Of a stretch of 64,000 bases of DNA, positions 27,956 through 36,949 are shown piece by piece (the stretch's first letter is position 1; each line of letters opens with the position of its first letter). Source of the DNA: Burkholderia sp. 4M9327F10 (GTDB taxonomy: Bacteria; Pseudomonadota; Gammaproteobacteria; Burkholderiales; Burkholderiaceae); NCBI RefSeq assembly GCF_005503145.1, contig NZ_SCNV01000004.1:62001-126000 (forward strand), in the 5' to 3' direction. The notes beneath the pieces were generated by a model. It saw only the letters and a list, made by a program, of their open reading frames with translations. It ran no database searches and had not been told where the DNA came from. A program made the translations under genes and the position numbers.

Positions 27956-29356
27956 TCAAGCCGAGGGCTGCGGCACGGGTGCAACGCTGCGCAGGCTGAG
28001 CTTGTGGAAACGCAGCGTCATCAGCAGCGCGACGCTCGCGAGGCCGGCCGCGAGGCCCCACCACAAACCGCTGGTGCCGAGCCCGAAGTGGAACGCCAGC
28101 GTGTAGCCGGTCGGAAAGCCAATGCCCCAGTAGCCGAACGCCGCGGCCAGCATCGGCACACGGGTGTCCTTCAGACCGCGCAGGCAACCGGAGCCGACCG
28201 TCTGCATGCCGTCGACGATCTGGAAGATGGCGGCCACGCCGAGCAGCGACTTGGCGAGTGCGACCGTGGCGGCGTTGGCGGGATCGTCCAGATGCAGGTA
28301 GAGGCCGACAATCCAGTGCGGCGCGAGGATCAGCACGAGCCCCGATAACGACATGAAGGCCACGCCGAGCGCGATCGCCACGAAGCCGGCATGGCGCGCG
28401 GCGAGCGGCTGCCCGGCGCCCGACCAGTAGCCGACCCGCACGTTGGCCGCCTGGCCGATTGCGAGCGGCACCATGAAGGCGACCGAGGCGACGTTCAGCG
28501 CGATCTGGTGCGCCGCGAGCTGCGCTTCGCCGAGCAGGCCGACCATCAGGCCGGTGGCCAGAAACAGCGTGGATTCGACGCCATAGGTGATTGCGACCGG
28601 CCAGCCGATGCCGAACAGCTCGCCCATCAACGGCAATTTCGGCCGGGTCGCCGTGACGAAATGGCGATAGCGCGGCCGCAGATGCAGCCACGCCATCAGC
28701 ACCAGCGCCGTGATCCAGACCGTGATCGTGGTGGCGCACGCCGAGCCGAGAAAGCCGAGGCGCGGCAGGCCGTACGCGCCGTGGATCAGGCCGTAGTTCA
28801 GGAAACCGTTGACGAAAACCCCCGCCAGCGACACCCACAGCAGGCGCTTTGCCGCGCCGATGGCCGGCAGGAACGAGCGCATCAGGCCAATGCCGATCAG
28901 GCTGCCGAGCGCGCCCCAGCGCAGGACGGCGGCGTACTCGCCGACGTTGTGCGCAAGCAGGGGCGGTTCGCCGAAGGCAAGCAGGATGGGGCTCGCAAAC
29001 GACAGCAGCGCGAACGCGGGAATCGACAACAGCACCGACATCACAAGGCCGGTCCAGTAGATGTGCGGCACGCGCTCCTCGGCCTGAGCGCCACGGGCGT
29101 GCGAGACGCTCACGCTCACCGAGGTCAGCACACCCTGCAGCAACGTGACGACCACGAAGAACAGGTTGGCGCCGAGGCCGCCGGCGGCCAGCGCGTCCGG
29201 GCCGAGCGAGCCGAGCAGGATGGTGTCGGTGACGCCCATTGCCATCTGCGACAGCTGGGCAATGGCGAGCGGGGCGGCGAGGCGGGCGGTGTCGGCGGCG
29301 TGGCGCGTAAGGGTAGGCGGCGGGACGGCCACCCGGGAGAGGCCGGATTGGGTCAT
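27956..29356 (-). CDS. MATE-family multidrug efflux transporter
   Basis: A 466-residue inner-membrane protein with twelve predicted helices in two repeats of six. It begins MTQSGLSRV; an in-frame extension of 48 codons upstream has no family support. Helix 1 carries LAAPLAIAQLSQMAMGVTDTILLG, the typical MATE opening. MATE pumps export cationic or aromatic compounds in exchange for Na+ or H+; the ligand is unknown. It is followed by the terminator at 27771. The gene is monocistronic and reads away from the S4 protein gene by 200 bases. Confidence 0.92.
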   Translation of the reverse strand: MTQSGLSRVAVPPPTLTRHAADTARLAAPLAIAQLSQMAMGVTDTILLGSLGPDALAAGGLGANLFFVVVTLLQGVLTSVSVSVSHARGAQAEERVPHIYWTGLVMSVLLSIPAFALLSFASPILLAFGEPPLLAHNVGEYAAVLRWGALGSLIGIGLMRSFLPAIGAAKRLLWVSLAGVFVNGFLNYGLIHGAYGLPRLGFLGSACATTITVWITALVLMAWLHLRPRYRHFVTATRPKLPLMGELFGIGWPVAITYGVESTLFLATGLMVGLLGEAQLAAHQIALNVASVAFMVPLAIGQAANVRVGYWSGAGQPLAARHAGFVAIALGVAFMSLSGLVLILAPHWIVGLYLHLDDPANAATVALAKSLLGVAAIFQIVDGMQTVGSGCLRGLKDTRVPMLAAAFGYWGIGFPTGYTLAFHFGLGTSGLWWGLAAGLASVALLMTLRFHKLSLRSVAPVPQPSA

Positions 29357-29493
29357 GAACGGGACACGATGCGGGCTGCGCCCGCGTGGTTTTCTCTGTG
29401 AAAGCTGACAGCTTATTGTGTAGGCGTGCTGTTGTCGATCTGTAAGCACATTTTTGGTGCGGATTTTTTGGCGCGCCGGCTGGCGGGGCCAAA

Positions 29494-29526
29494 CGGTCAT
29501 GCAGCGGTCATGCAGCGGTCATGCAG
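29494..29526. repeat. Three tandem copies of an 11-bp unit
   Basis: CGGTCATGCAG is repeated three times without mismatch, in the 211-base gap between the MATE gene start and the S4-domain gene stop (both leftward). The unit is not a multiple of three and lies outside genes. A role as a regulator site or slippage site is not shown. Confidence 0.85.
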
Positions 29527-29567
29527 CGGCTGCGCGGACGGCGGCCGCGCAGGCAACTGCGGCGGCG

Positions 29568-29786
29568 CTAGGCCTCGTGCACGGCGATTCGGGTGTCCCC
29601 AAGCAAAACGACCTGGCCCGCGCGGATTTTGCAGGTTTTGCGCAGCTCAACCTGACCGTCCACGGTGACGGCGCCCGAGGCCACCATCAGCTTGGCGGAG
29701 CCGCCGCTATCGGCCAGCCCGGTGATCTTCAGGAGATTGTGCAGTTCGACGTAGTCGCCGGTCAGCGTGAAATCGAGATTGGGCAT
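29568..29786 (-). CDS. Small S4-domain RNA-binding protein
   Basis: 72 residues that consist almost entirely of one S4 domain (EFLHNLLKITGLADSGGSAKLMVASGAVTVDGQVE-like pattern, with VELRKTCKIRAGQVV after it). It belongs to the YbcJ group, proteins of unknown cellular role that bind structured RNA. The start is the ATG at 29786 (MPNLDF); the frame continues upstream for 29 codons, but these lack family character. It is monocistronic and divergent from the 30119 gene. Confidence 0.85.
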   Translation of the reverse strand: MPNLDFTLTGDYVELHNLLKITGLADSGGSAKLMVASGAVTVDGQVELRKTCKIRAGQVVLLGDTRIAVHEA

Positions 29787-30118
29787 GGCGATTGCGGCAT
29801 GGTGAAAAGGGTTCGCATGATAAGCCAGAAGCCTGTCCGCAGGCCGGTCCACAGGTGAATCGGGTAACTGCAAGCGAATGTTATCTGATTGTCAGAAAAT
29901 GAAACGTTCCGTAACAGTGGCGGTTTATCACGAACTTCACTCGTAAAGTGGGTGTCTGTAGAAGGGCCTGCTGCATTTAGTGGCTGGCAACAACAGACTG
30001 GGCGCAAGGCGGTAGCGCATCGCTGACAGCGGCTTGCTGCCGCGGCACTGCATTGGCACTGCATTGGCAGTTCAGCGCCCGCGCCCAGGTCCTGACAACA
30101 ATTTTAGAGAGGATAGCC
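29787..30118. other. Divergent intergenic region
   Basis: 332 bases between the S4-domain gene (leftward) and the small secreted protein gene (rightward). The only structure seen is a perfect 22-bp tandem duplication of ACTGCATTGGC at 30047-30068. The AT-rich part near 29880-29935 may hold promoters for either gene, but no convincing pair was found. Confidence 0.5.
30047..30068. repeat. Two tandem copies of an 11-bp unit
   Basis: ACTGCATTGGC is present twice in a row, 50 bases before the start codon of the small secreted protein gene. Such short direct repeats can be activator sites or slippage products. Confidence 0.75.
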
Positions 30119-30580
30119 ATGACCCAGATTCGTTCGCTCCTGATCGGTACCGCCCTGAGCGCCGCCTTGACCACGTTGGGCGCCACCGCCGCGTTTGCGC
30201 AGACCGCCGCGCAACCGGATGCCGCCGCAGCCGGCCAGCAAATGACGGCGCCCGGCGCCGACACCGCAGCCCCGGCAGCGCAAGGCGTCCAGCCGGCTCC
30301 GTCGGCGCCGCAGCGCCTGACGGCCCAGGGTTCGACCGATCCGCTGGTGCAAAAGCGCGATGCCGACGCGAAGGCCAACGCCGAGTATCGCGCCTCGAAG
30401 AAGGCGTCGAAGCAGCAACTGAAGGAACAGCAGGCCGCCGCGAAGTCGCAATACAAGGAACAGGTTCGCGACGCCAAGCTGAACCAGAAGGCTGACAAGC
30501 AGACTGCCAACAACGAGATGAAGATGAACATGCAAGGCCAGACGCCGGCCCAGGACGACAGCTCGGACGTCAAGCACTGA
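30119..30580 (+). CDS. Small secreted protein, Lys- and Gln-rich
   Basis: 153 residues. A signal peptide (residues 1-27, TAAFAQ-TA) is followed by an Ala/Pro/Gln-rich segment (30-75) and then a highly charged helix (RDADAKANAEYRASKKASKQQLKEQ...), likely a coiled coil, and a polar tail. The start ATG at 30119 lies six bases after GAGGATAGCC-type sequence. The family is not recognised; similar short periplasmic coiled-coil proteins of Burkholderia are annotated as hypothetical. A terminator follows at 30633. Confidence 0.8.
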   Translation: MTQIRSLLIGTALSAALTTLGATAAFAQTAAQPDAAAAGQQMTAPGADTAAPAAQGVQPAPSAPQRLTAQGSTDPLVQKRDADAKANAEYRASKKASKQQLKEQQAAAKSQYKEQVRDAKLNQKADKQTANNEMKMNMQGQTPAQDDSSDVKH

Positions 30581-30632
30581 GCATGCTGTACGGGGCGGCG
30601 GGTTTGCCCGCCGCCACACTCGCCGGCCCCTG

Positions 30633-30670
30633 GCGGCCCGGAGCGCGGTAGCGCCCGGGCCGCTTCGTTT
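30633..30670 (+). terminator. Intrinsic terminator after the small secreted protein gene
   Basis: A nine-bp GC stem (GCGGCCCGG with CCGGGCCGC), whose loop carries a further short GCGC pair, followed by TTCGTTTT. A second, simple GC hairpin at 30595-30615 precedes it and lacks a T-run. Confidence 0.75.
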
Positions 30671-30840
30671 TGCCTGACGCGCAGTTCGAGGGGCTGCTCC
30701 CGGCACGCTGAAAAAAGGGCGCTTGTCGACGCGGGTTGTATGGATATACAGTATGCGACGCTGACCCGTTCCGCTGGTTTTCGAGTTCGATTTCCGGCGT
30801 GTTTCTTCATCCGTTTCCCGACCTGTTGCCCCGGACCCCT

Positions 30841-32991
30841 GTGCTCTCCGTCGCCGAACCCGCGCCGTCCGATACCGCCGCCTGGCTGGCCAGGCTCAAC
30901 GACGCCCAGCGCGAAGCCGTCGAATACGGTGCAGGCAATCTCACGCAGCCACCCGGCGCCTTGCTGGTAATTGCCGGTGCTGGCTCGGGCAAGACCAACA
31001 CGCTGGCGCATCGGGTTGCGTATCTGGTGGTCAACGGCGTCGATCCGCGCCGCATCCTGCTGTTGACGTTCTCGCGCCGGGCCGCGCTCGAGATGACCCG
31101 CCGCGTTACGCGCATCGCCACCCAGGCGCTCGGTGCACGCGCTCCGGTTGCGCAGGGGCTAAGCTGGTCCGGCACGTTTCATGGGATAGGGGCGCGCCTC
31201 CTGCGCGAATATGCGGACCTGATTGGTCTTGCGCCCACCTTCACGATCAACGACCGCGAGGATTCCGCCGATCTGATGAACCTGGTTCGGCACGAGCTCG
31301 GCCTGTCGGCGAAAGAGCGGCGTTTCCCGTCGAAGGGCACCTGTTTTGCGATCTACTCGCGCGTCGTCAATACTGGCGCGGCGCTCGCCGATGTGCTGGC
31401 GAGCGCGTTTCCGTGGTGCCGTGAATGGGAGGCGGATCTGCGCATGCTGTTCGCGAACTATGTCGAAGCCAAGCAGAAGCAGAGCGTGCTCGACTACGAC
31501 GATCTGCTGCTTTACTGGTCGCTGATGGCCGGACAACCGGCGATTGCCGACGACCTTGCCGGCCGCTTCGACCACGTGCTGGTCGACGAGTATCAGGACA
31601 CCAACCGCCTGCAGGCGTCGATCCTGCTCGCCTTGAAGCCTGACGGCCGCGGCCTGACCGTGGTGGGCGACGACGCCCAGTCGATCTACTCGTTTCGCGG
31701 CGCGACGGTGCGCAACATTCTCGATTTTCCGGGCCATTTCAATCCGCCCGCGAGGCAGGTCACCCTCGAGCGCAATTACCGCTCCACGCAGCCGATCCTG
31801 GCCGCCTCGAATGCGGTGATCGAACTCGCCAGCGAGCGCTTCACCAAGAATCTCTGGACCGACAAGGCCTCGGCGCAGCGCCCGCGTCTCGTGAGCGTGG
31901 CCGGCGAGCCTGAGCAGGCGCGTTATGTGGTCGAGCAGGTGCTCGAAGCACGCGAAGCCGGCATGAAGCTCAAGGCGCAAGCGGTGCTGTTTCGCGCGGC
32001 GCACCACAGCGCCGCGCTCGAAATCGAGCTGACCCGGCGCAATATTCCGTTCGTGAAGTTCGGCGGCCTCAAGTTTCTCGATTCGGTGCATGTCAAAGAC
32101 CTGCTCGCGGTGCTGCGCTTTGCCGAGAATCCGCGCGACCGGGTGGCCGGGTTCCGGGTCATGCAGCTTTTGCCCGGCGTCGGCCCGGCAACGGCCGCGC
32201 GGGCGCTCGATGCGGTGGCGGCCATCGGCACCGGCACCGGCACCGGCACCGGCACGTCCACAGCGTCACCTGATGCGGCTGCTGGCGCTCTCGCAGCCTT
32301 CGCGCCGCCACCGCGTGCACTCGAAGACTGGCGGCCCTTTGTCGCGCTGATGTCGAGCCTGTGCAACCGGAGTTCGCCGTGGCCGGCCGAGTTCGAGCTG
32401 ATTCGCCGCTGGTACGAACCGCACCTCGAGCGCAATCACGAAGACGCCGCCATCCGTCACGCGGATCTGCTGCAAATGGAGAGCATTGCCGGCACTTACG
32501 CATCGCGCGAGCGCTTCCTGACGGAGCTGACGCTCGACCCACCGGACGCCACCAGTGGCGAATCGGGCGTGCCGCTACTCGACGAGGACTACCTGATTCT
32601 CTCGACGATTCACTCGGCGAAAGGTCAGGAGTGGCGCAACGTATTTGTTCTGAATGGCGTCGACGGCTGCATTCCTTCCGATCTCGGCACCGGCAGCGAA
32701 GAGGAGATCGACGAAGAGCGCCGCCTCCTTTATGTGGCCATGACGCGCGCGAAGGAGGATCTGCATATCGTCGTGCCGCAGCGCTTCTACGTGCATAACC
32801 AGACGCATCTGGGCGACCGCCACGTCTGGGCGTCGCGCACGCGGTTCATCCCGGTGCACCTGCTGCCGCTCTTCGACGCCTATGCGTGGCCGCGCGTGCC
32901 CGAACCGGTGGCGCCGAGCGCAGCCGGGCTCGCCGCCGCGGCGCAGGCGAAGCTCGAGATTGCGGCAAAGCTGAGGAAAATGTGGGACTGA
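30841..32991 (+). CDS. UvrD/Rep-family ATP-dependent DNA helicase
   Basis: Superfamily 1A helicase, about 716 residues from the GTG at 30841 (VLSVAEPAPS). The motifs are all present: LNDAQREAV (Q motif), AGAGSGKTNT (Walker A), VLVDEYQDTN (Walker B), GDDAQSIYSFRG, YRSTQPIL and LLYVAMTRAKEDL. The 2B domain is present, so this is a 3'-5' translocase of the UvrD/Rep/PcrA group rather than a nuclease-fused form. The open frame begins with TTG at 30736, but those 35 codons lack family character. Near residue 465 it carries a Gly-Thr repeat from a DNA microsatellite (32227). Confidence 0.88.
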   Translation: MLSVAEPAPSDTAAWLARLNDAQREAVEYGAGNLTQPPGALLVIAGAGSGKTNTLAHRVAYLVVNGVDPRRILLLTFSRRAALEMTRRVTRIATQALGARAPVAQGLSWSGTFHGIGARLLREYADLIGLAPTFTINDREDSADLMNLVRHELGLSAKERRFPSKGTCFAIYSRVVNTGAALADVLASAFPWCREWEADLRMLFANYVEAKQKQSVLDYDDLLLYWSLMAGQPAIADDLAGRFDHVLVDEYQDTNRLQASILLALKPDGRGLTVVGDDAQSIYSFRGATVRNILDFPGHFNPPARQVTLERNYRSTQPILAASNAVIELASERFTKNLWTDKASAQRPRLVSVAGEPEQARYVVEQVLEAREAGMKLKAQAVLFRAAHHSAALEIELTRRNIPFVKFGGLKFLDSVHVKDLLAVLRFAENPRDRVAGFRVMQLLPGVGPATAARALDAVAAIGTGTGTGTGTSTASPDAAAGALAAFAPPPRALEDWRPFVALMSSLCNRSSPWPAEFELIRRWYEPHLERNHEDAAIRHADLLQMESIAGTYASRERFLTELTLDPPDATSGESGVPLLDEDYLILSTIHSAKGQEWRNVFVLNGVDGCIPSDLGTGSEEEIDEERRLLYVAMTRAKEDLHIVVPQRFYVHNQTHLGDRHVWASRTRFIPVHLLPLFDAYAWPRVPEPVAPSAAGLAAAAQAKLEIAAKLRKMWD
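32227..32256 (+). repeat. In-frame hexanucleotide microsatellite in the helicase gene
   Basis: GGCACC is repeated four times and followed by GGCACG, encoding a Gly-Thr run. Because the unit is six bases, copy-number changes keep the reading frame. The repeat lies between helicase motifs, in a Gly/Thr/Ala-rich loop of the 2B region. Confidence 0.85.
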
Positions 32992-33082
32992 AGGCAGGCG
33001 GTGGACGGGAGCGGGGCAGCTTGCCGCTGCCAGCCTCATGCCCGCCTGAGCCCGCCTGATACATCGGGCGTCGCCGGCGAAC

Positions 33083-33859
33083 CTAGCGCGACTGGCGGGG
33101 CTGCTGTTGCTGCGGTGCCTGCTGCCGCGGCGGCGGTGTAAAGAAATTGCGCAGCCAGGCGGCGAGTCGCGAGAAGACATCGTAGGGCTCTTCCACGAAG
33201 ATTTCCGGCTTTAGCAGGCGCAGATATTCCATGATTTGCTGCGCTTCCTGCTTCTGGAACGAGCCGTGCGAGATGCCGAGGCGCAGCAGACCGCGCAGTT
33301 CGCCGAGCTTTTCGCGCGCCGTGCTGCCGATGCTGGTCTCGCAGGCCACCTTCGCTTCGTACACGCGCTGCCGCAGCGACTCGACAAGGCGCCACGCCGG
33401 TGTCTGCATGGCTTCCTCCAGCGCCTGGATGTCCTGAGCCGCCCCCTTGATCTGCGCCGCAAGCGGATCCACCAGCGACTCATCGCCCTCCGATTCCTTG
33501 ACGATCGCCGCCGCCCAGTCGCGGCACTGCTTCGCAAGCTCCTCGGGCGTCCACTCGGAGCGCGACGCGAAACCAAAGCCGAACTCGGTCGCCTGCTGCA
33601 TCAGGATCGCGACAACATCGGGGAATTCCTTGTCCAGCGTGCGTTTGGCCCACGCGTATTGACCGCCCTGCAACATCCGCTTCACCGCGTGTTCGGTGAG
33701 CGGCACCATGTTGTCGAGCAGCTTGGCGCGCAGAAAGTCCTCAAACGACGGTGTCGCGAATTGCGGGTCGAGCTTGAGCGAGACGCGCAAAAAAGCGTCG
33801 AAGTCCTTGCGCAAGTTGGCGACGGTTTCGTCTTTGAGTGAAAGGGTGATCTGACCCAT
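33083..33859 (-). CDS. Conserved hypothetical protein with Gln/Pro-rich tail
   Basis: 258 residues, predicted soluble and mostly helical, with no signal peptide or membrane helix. Segments such as FEDFLRAKLLDNMVPLTEHAVKRML and WTPEELAKQCRDWAAAI are well structured, while the last 20 residues are Gln/Pro-rich (PPPRQQAPQQQQPRQSR). I do not recognise the family. It is convergent with the helicase gene (91 bases apart). The ATG 33859 gives MGQITLSLKDETV, a plausible start. Confidence 0.75.
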   Translation of the reverse strand: MGQITLSLKDETVANLRKDFDAFLRVSLKLDPQFATPSFEDFLRAKLLDNMVPLTEHAVKRMLQGGQYAWAKRTLDKEFPDVVAILMQQATEFGFGFASRSEWTPEELAKQCRDWAAAIVKESEGDESLVDPLAAQIKGAAQDIQALEEAMQTPAWRLVESLRQRVYEAKVACETSIGSTAREKLGELRGLLRLGISHGSFQKQEAQQIMEYLRLLKPEIFVEEPYDVFSRLAAWLRNFFTPPPRQQAPQQQQPRQSR

Positions 33860-34134
33860 GTGTTATCCCGTTTGGTCTTCCCGCGCTGCACCGCAAAAGT
33901 GCCGCCTTCTGCGAACAGCCCCCGTGAGAGGGCGACGTCGATGCTCGACGCGGTTGACCCAGCTTGTTTCTGCTCGTTGCCGCGTACCAGCGGGAGTCAC
34001 TTCCCGAAGCGCGGACCTCGACTGCATAACGGCGAACCGGGGTAAAACTTGAGGGCGCAGCGTGCTTTTGCCGCAGGGTGCAGCGCCGTTTGCGGCGCTG
34101 CACAAGGCTGATGGCGGAACCCAGGCGGCGCGCT

Positions 34135-34458
34135 CTACTTCAGCACGACGCCTTGCCAGACGAAAAAGACCGTCAGGCCGACGGCGATGGTCAGGAGCGG
34201 CCGGCGTGTGAGGGCGCTGACGGCCACTGCGGCGAGCGCGCCAACCAGTTGCGGATTGCGCCAGGTGAGTTCGGCGCCGCCACCGTGCGGCGAGACCGCC
34301 ATGGGCACGATCAGGGCGGTGAGCACCGTCACCGGCACGAAACCGAGGGCGGTGCGCACGAGCGGTGGGAACACCAGCCGGTCGCCCAGCACGAACACAG
34401 CGGCGCGGATCATCCACGTGATGAGCGCCATGCCGAGAATCAAAGCGACGTAGCTCAT
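34135..34458 (-). CDS. azlD: AzlD-type small branched-chain amino-acid export subunit
   Basis: 107 residues with four hydrophobic helices (SYVALILGMALITWMIRAAVF...). AzlD partners AzlC to export branched-chain amino acids and analogues (known as AzlCD in Bacillus; BrnFE in Corynebacterium). It starts ATGA-overlapping the end of azlC (34455-34458), a sign of coupling. The 34 kb region gives no other transporter gene with which it could pair. Confidence 0.88.
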   Translation of the reverse strand: MSYVALILGMALITWMIRAAVFVLGDRLVFPPLVRTALGFVPVTVLTALIVPMAVSPHGGGAELTWRNPQLVGALAAVAVSALTRRPLLTIAVGLTVFFVWQGVVLK

Positions 34459-35198
34459 TGCGCCACCCCCGCCGTGCGCCGCTGCGAGCGGCTGGGGTGC
34501 GACAGGGACAGCAGCACGCCGACCGCGACCCCCGCCAGCACGGCCGCGAGCAGTCCGAGCTTGTACGGCCACGCCTGCCAGAAGAACGCCAGCGCGCCGG
34601 CTGTGACGGCGGCGGCGAAATAACGCAGCGCGACGAGCTGCGGCACGACGATCGCGATAAAGGTGGCGACCATGGCGAAATCGAGCCCGAGCGACTGCAA
34701 GCCGGGGAATGCCGCGCCGAACAGCAGGCCAGCCAGGGTCCAGACCTGCCAGTTGAAGTACATGGCGAGGCCTGCGCCGAGGAAGTAGTACGGGCTTACC
34801 GAACCGGGCGGATGGTGCCGGTAGTGCGCCCAGGCGACCGCGAAGACTTCGTCGGTGAGCACGCCGCCGAGCGCAAGGCGCCAGCGCAACGGCAGATGCG
34901 AGACGTATGGCGCGAGCGTGGCGCTGTACAGCACGTGGCGCAGATTGACGACGAGCGTGGTTGCCCACACTACGGCAAAGCTCGCGTGGCCGGCAATCAG
35001 GCCTAACGCAATGAACTGCGCCGAACCGGCGAAGACGACGAGCGACATCAATTGCCCGTGCCACAGGTGCAGCGGGCCGGACGTGACGAGTGTGCCGAAG
35101 ATCACGCCGAACGGCGCCGCGCCGACCATCATGGGGATGATGTCGCGCGCGCCGGCGGTCAATTCCTGGAATCGGGCTGGGTGCTTGGGATGGGTCAA
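34455..35198 (-). CDS. azlC: AzlC-type branched-chain amino-acid exporter
   Basis: 247 residues, polytopic. The N-terminus has RDIIPMMVGAAPFGVIFG, the typical AzlC opening. The start codon is TTG at 35198; AAGGAGG lies five bases upstream, so the start is well supported although non-ATG. AzlC with AzlD exports branched-chain amino acids. A divergent regulator would be expected next to it; here an AraC-type protein follows on the same strand, 186 bases upstream, and is the best candidate. Confidence 0.9.
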   Translation of the reverse strand: MTHPKHPARFQELTAGARDIIPMMVGAAPFGVIFGTLVTSGPLHLWHGQLMSLVVFAGSAQFIALGLIAGHASFAVVWATTLVVNLRHVLYSATLAPYVSHLPLRWRLALGGVLTDEVFAVAWAHYRHHPPGSVSPYYFLGAGLAMYFNWQVWTLAGLLFGAAFPGLQSLGLDFAMVATFIAIVVPQLVALRYFAAAVTAGALAFFWQAWPYKLGLLAAVLAGVAVGVLLSLSHPSRSQRRTAGVAQ

Positions 35199-35384
35199 TC
35201 TTGCCTCCTTGGTGCATCGAGCATAAGGGCTGCCGGGCAGGGAGGGCTTGTACGTTCTTGCTATGGCGTGAGCTGGCGGCGCGTTCCGGTGTCGGACCCG
35301 GCGCGCCGCTTGTGCTTCTGCAGTGTGCTTTTGCCGCTTGGGCAGTGCGTGCGGCCCGCGCCGGGCGCTTGTGTGATCCGCCGC

Positions 35385-36212
35385 TCAGGCCGACTGCCAG
35401 CGCCCCGGCGGCACCCCGAACATGCGCCTAAAGTGCCGGGTGAAATGGCTCTGATCGGTGAAGCCGCTCGCCGCGGCCACCTCGGTGACGGAGACGCCCG
35501 CGCGCAACGGCGCGAGCGCCCGTTGCAGCCGGACCTGATTGCGCCACGCATGCGGTGGCAAGCCAGTCGTCTGGGTGAAGAGGCGCGCCGCATGAAACGG
35601 CGACAAGCCGACCGCGCCCGCCAGCTCGGCCAATAACAGTGGGGCGGCAAGGTCGCCGGTCAGGCATTCCTTCATGGTGGCCACGCGTGCGTCGTCGGCG
35701 GCGAGGCTGGCGGGCCTGGTCCGGTTGCCTGAGTAGCGCACCAGCAGCATCGACAGGGCGTCGAGCATCGCGGCTTGCGCTGCGAGCGGGTCGGCTTGCG
35801 CTTCGAGCAGGCGATGTGCCCGCGCAAGCCGCTGGGCGAGGTCGAGATCGCGGATCACACCGGGTTCGAACCACGGCAGCGCCTGGGGCTGGCCGGCGAC
35901 GTCGGTGGCGAGCTGCTGGATAAAATCCACCGGTGCATACAGCACGCGATACCGCCAGCCTTCCTCGATTGCCCGTGCGCCGGTATGCAGCTCGCCCGGG
36001 TTGATGATGGGCACGCTGCCTGCCTCGGCAACATAGTCCGTGCCCAGATAGCGATAGCCCTCGGCGCCCGCGACAATCACCGGGATGGTGTACGCGTCGT
36101 GCCAGTGCGGCGAGAACTGGTGATCGTGATATTCGGCCGTGAGCAGATCCGCGCCCGGCAACAGCGGCGTGCGCCAGTAGTGGGCGGAATCGCGAAAACG
36201 GGTCACGGTCAT
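35385..36212 (-). CDS. AraC-family transcriptional regulator
   Basis: 275 residues: an N-terminal cupin-like sensing domain (residues 1-150, HDHQFSPHWHDAYTIPVIVAG...) and a C-terminal double helix-turn-helix (GLSPFHAARLFTQTTGLPPHAW... GFTDQSHFTRHFRRMFGVPPGRW). The sensing domain of this subgroup has been seen next to azlCD and other exporters. It sits upstream of azlC on the same strand and may control it, but this is inference. The effector is unknown; amino acids would fit. Confidence 0.9.
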   Translation of the reverse strand: MTVTRFRDSAHYWRTPLLPGADLLTAEYHDHQFSPHWHDAYTIPVIVAGAEGYRYLGTDYVAEAGSVPIINPGELHTGARAIEEGWRYRVLYAPVDFIQQLATDVAGQPQALPWFEPGVIRDLDLAQRLARAHRLLEAQADPLAAQAAMLDALSMLLVRYSGNRTRPASLAADDARVATMKECLTGDLAAPLLLAELAGAVGLSPFHAARLFTQTTGLPPHAWRNQVRLQRALAPLRAGVSVTEVAAASGFTDQSHFTRHFRRMFGVPPGRWQSA

Positions 36213-36299
36213 GATGAAAATCCAGCTTGGCTCGTCAGTTTAGCGCGAGCCGGGCATGGGGTGCTCCGGGTATTTTGGGTGCTAGCGCAAGGCTGGCCT

Positions 36300-36785
36300 T
36301 TACTTGAGCGGGATGGTGGTGCCGGCCGGCATCGATACGGCGCTCACGCTGTTCTTGGCGCTACCGCTGGCGACACGATCGCTGTAGGTCAGATAGACCA
36401 GCGCATTGCGCTTCGGATCGACGATACGTACCACATGCAGGGTCTTGAAGATCAACGACATGCTGACAGAGAACACGTCGGATTGCTGCTTGAGCGGCCC
36501 GGTGAACTTGATGGTCCCAACCTGGCGGCAGGCAATCGACGCTTCGGTCGGATCTTCCGCGATGCCAAGCGTGCCTTTGATGCCACCGGTGCGGGCGCGC
36601 GACACATAGCAGGTGACACCCTGAACAAGCGGGTCGTCGTAGGCTTCGACCACCACGCGGTCCGAGCCGGTCACGTGGAAATTGGTGTTGACGCTGCCCA
36701 CTTCCTCGCTGTGTGCGAGCGGACTGACGAGGGACGCGGCGGCAAGGGCGAACGTGACACGCAACAAGGAGGAGTTCATCGGCAT
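36300..36785 (-). CDS. creA: CreA-family periplasmic protein
   Basis: About 161 residues with a signal peptide (cleavage near AHS-EE). The CreA family has the conserved pair of Cys around GVTCYVSRARTGGIKG and IACRQVG, here both present, and the C-terminal GSAKNS. The biochemical function is unknown. Two starts (36785 MPMNSS, 36779 MNSS) are equal by sequence; the first is given. It is alone on the minus strand between the AraC regulator and the tRNA genes. Confidence 0.85.
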   Translation of the reverse strand: MPMNSSLLRVTFALAAASLVSPLAHSEEVGSVNTNFHVTGSDRVVVEAYDDPLVQGVTCYVSRARTGGIKGTLGIAEDPTEASIACRQVGTIKFTGPLKQQSDVFSVSMSLIFKTLHVVRIVDPKRNALVYLTYSDRVASGSAKNSVSAVSMPAGTTIPLK

Positions 36786-36907
36786 ACCGGAATGATCGCG
36801 AAGGGAAAGCGCCATCGTATAACGGCAAGCATGACGCGGGTGAGTGCGGCGCGCACTGTTCAGGAGAGCGGACTGACGGTGAGACGCCCGCGTGATACGG
36901 GTAGCGC

Positions 36908-36940
36908 AAAAAACAAAAGGCCCGCACGGATGCGGGCCTT
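36908..36940 (-). terminator. Terminator of the tRNA-Asn gene 1
   Basis: AAGGCCCGCA with TGCGGGCCTT around a four-base loop. On the minus strand it is followed by TTTTGTTTTTT. It lies ten bases past the tRNA 3' end. Confidence 0.9.
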
Positions 36941-36949
36941 CGAATTTTT

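Noticed and set aside
29494..29526. A small CRISPR-like array from the tandem 11-bp units
   Set aside because: Units are directly adjacent with no spacers and no cas genes are near.
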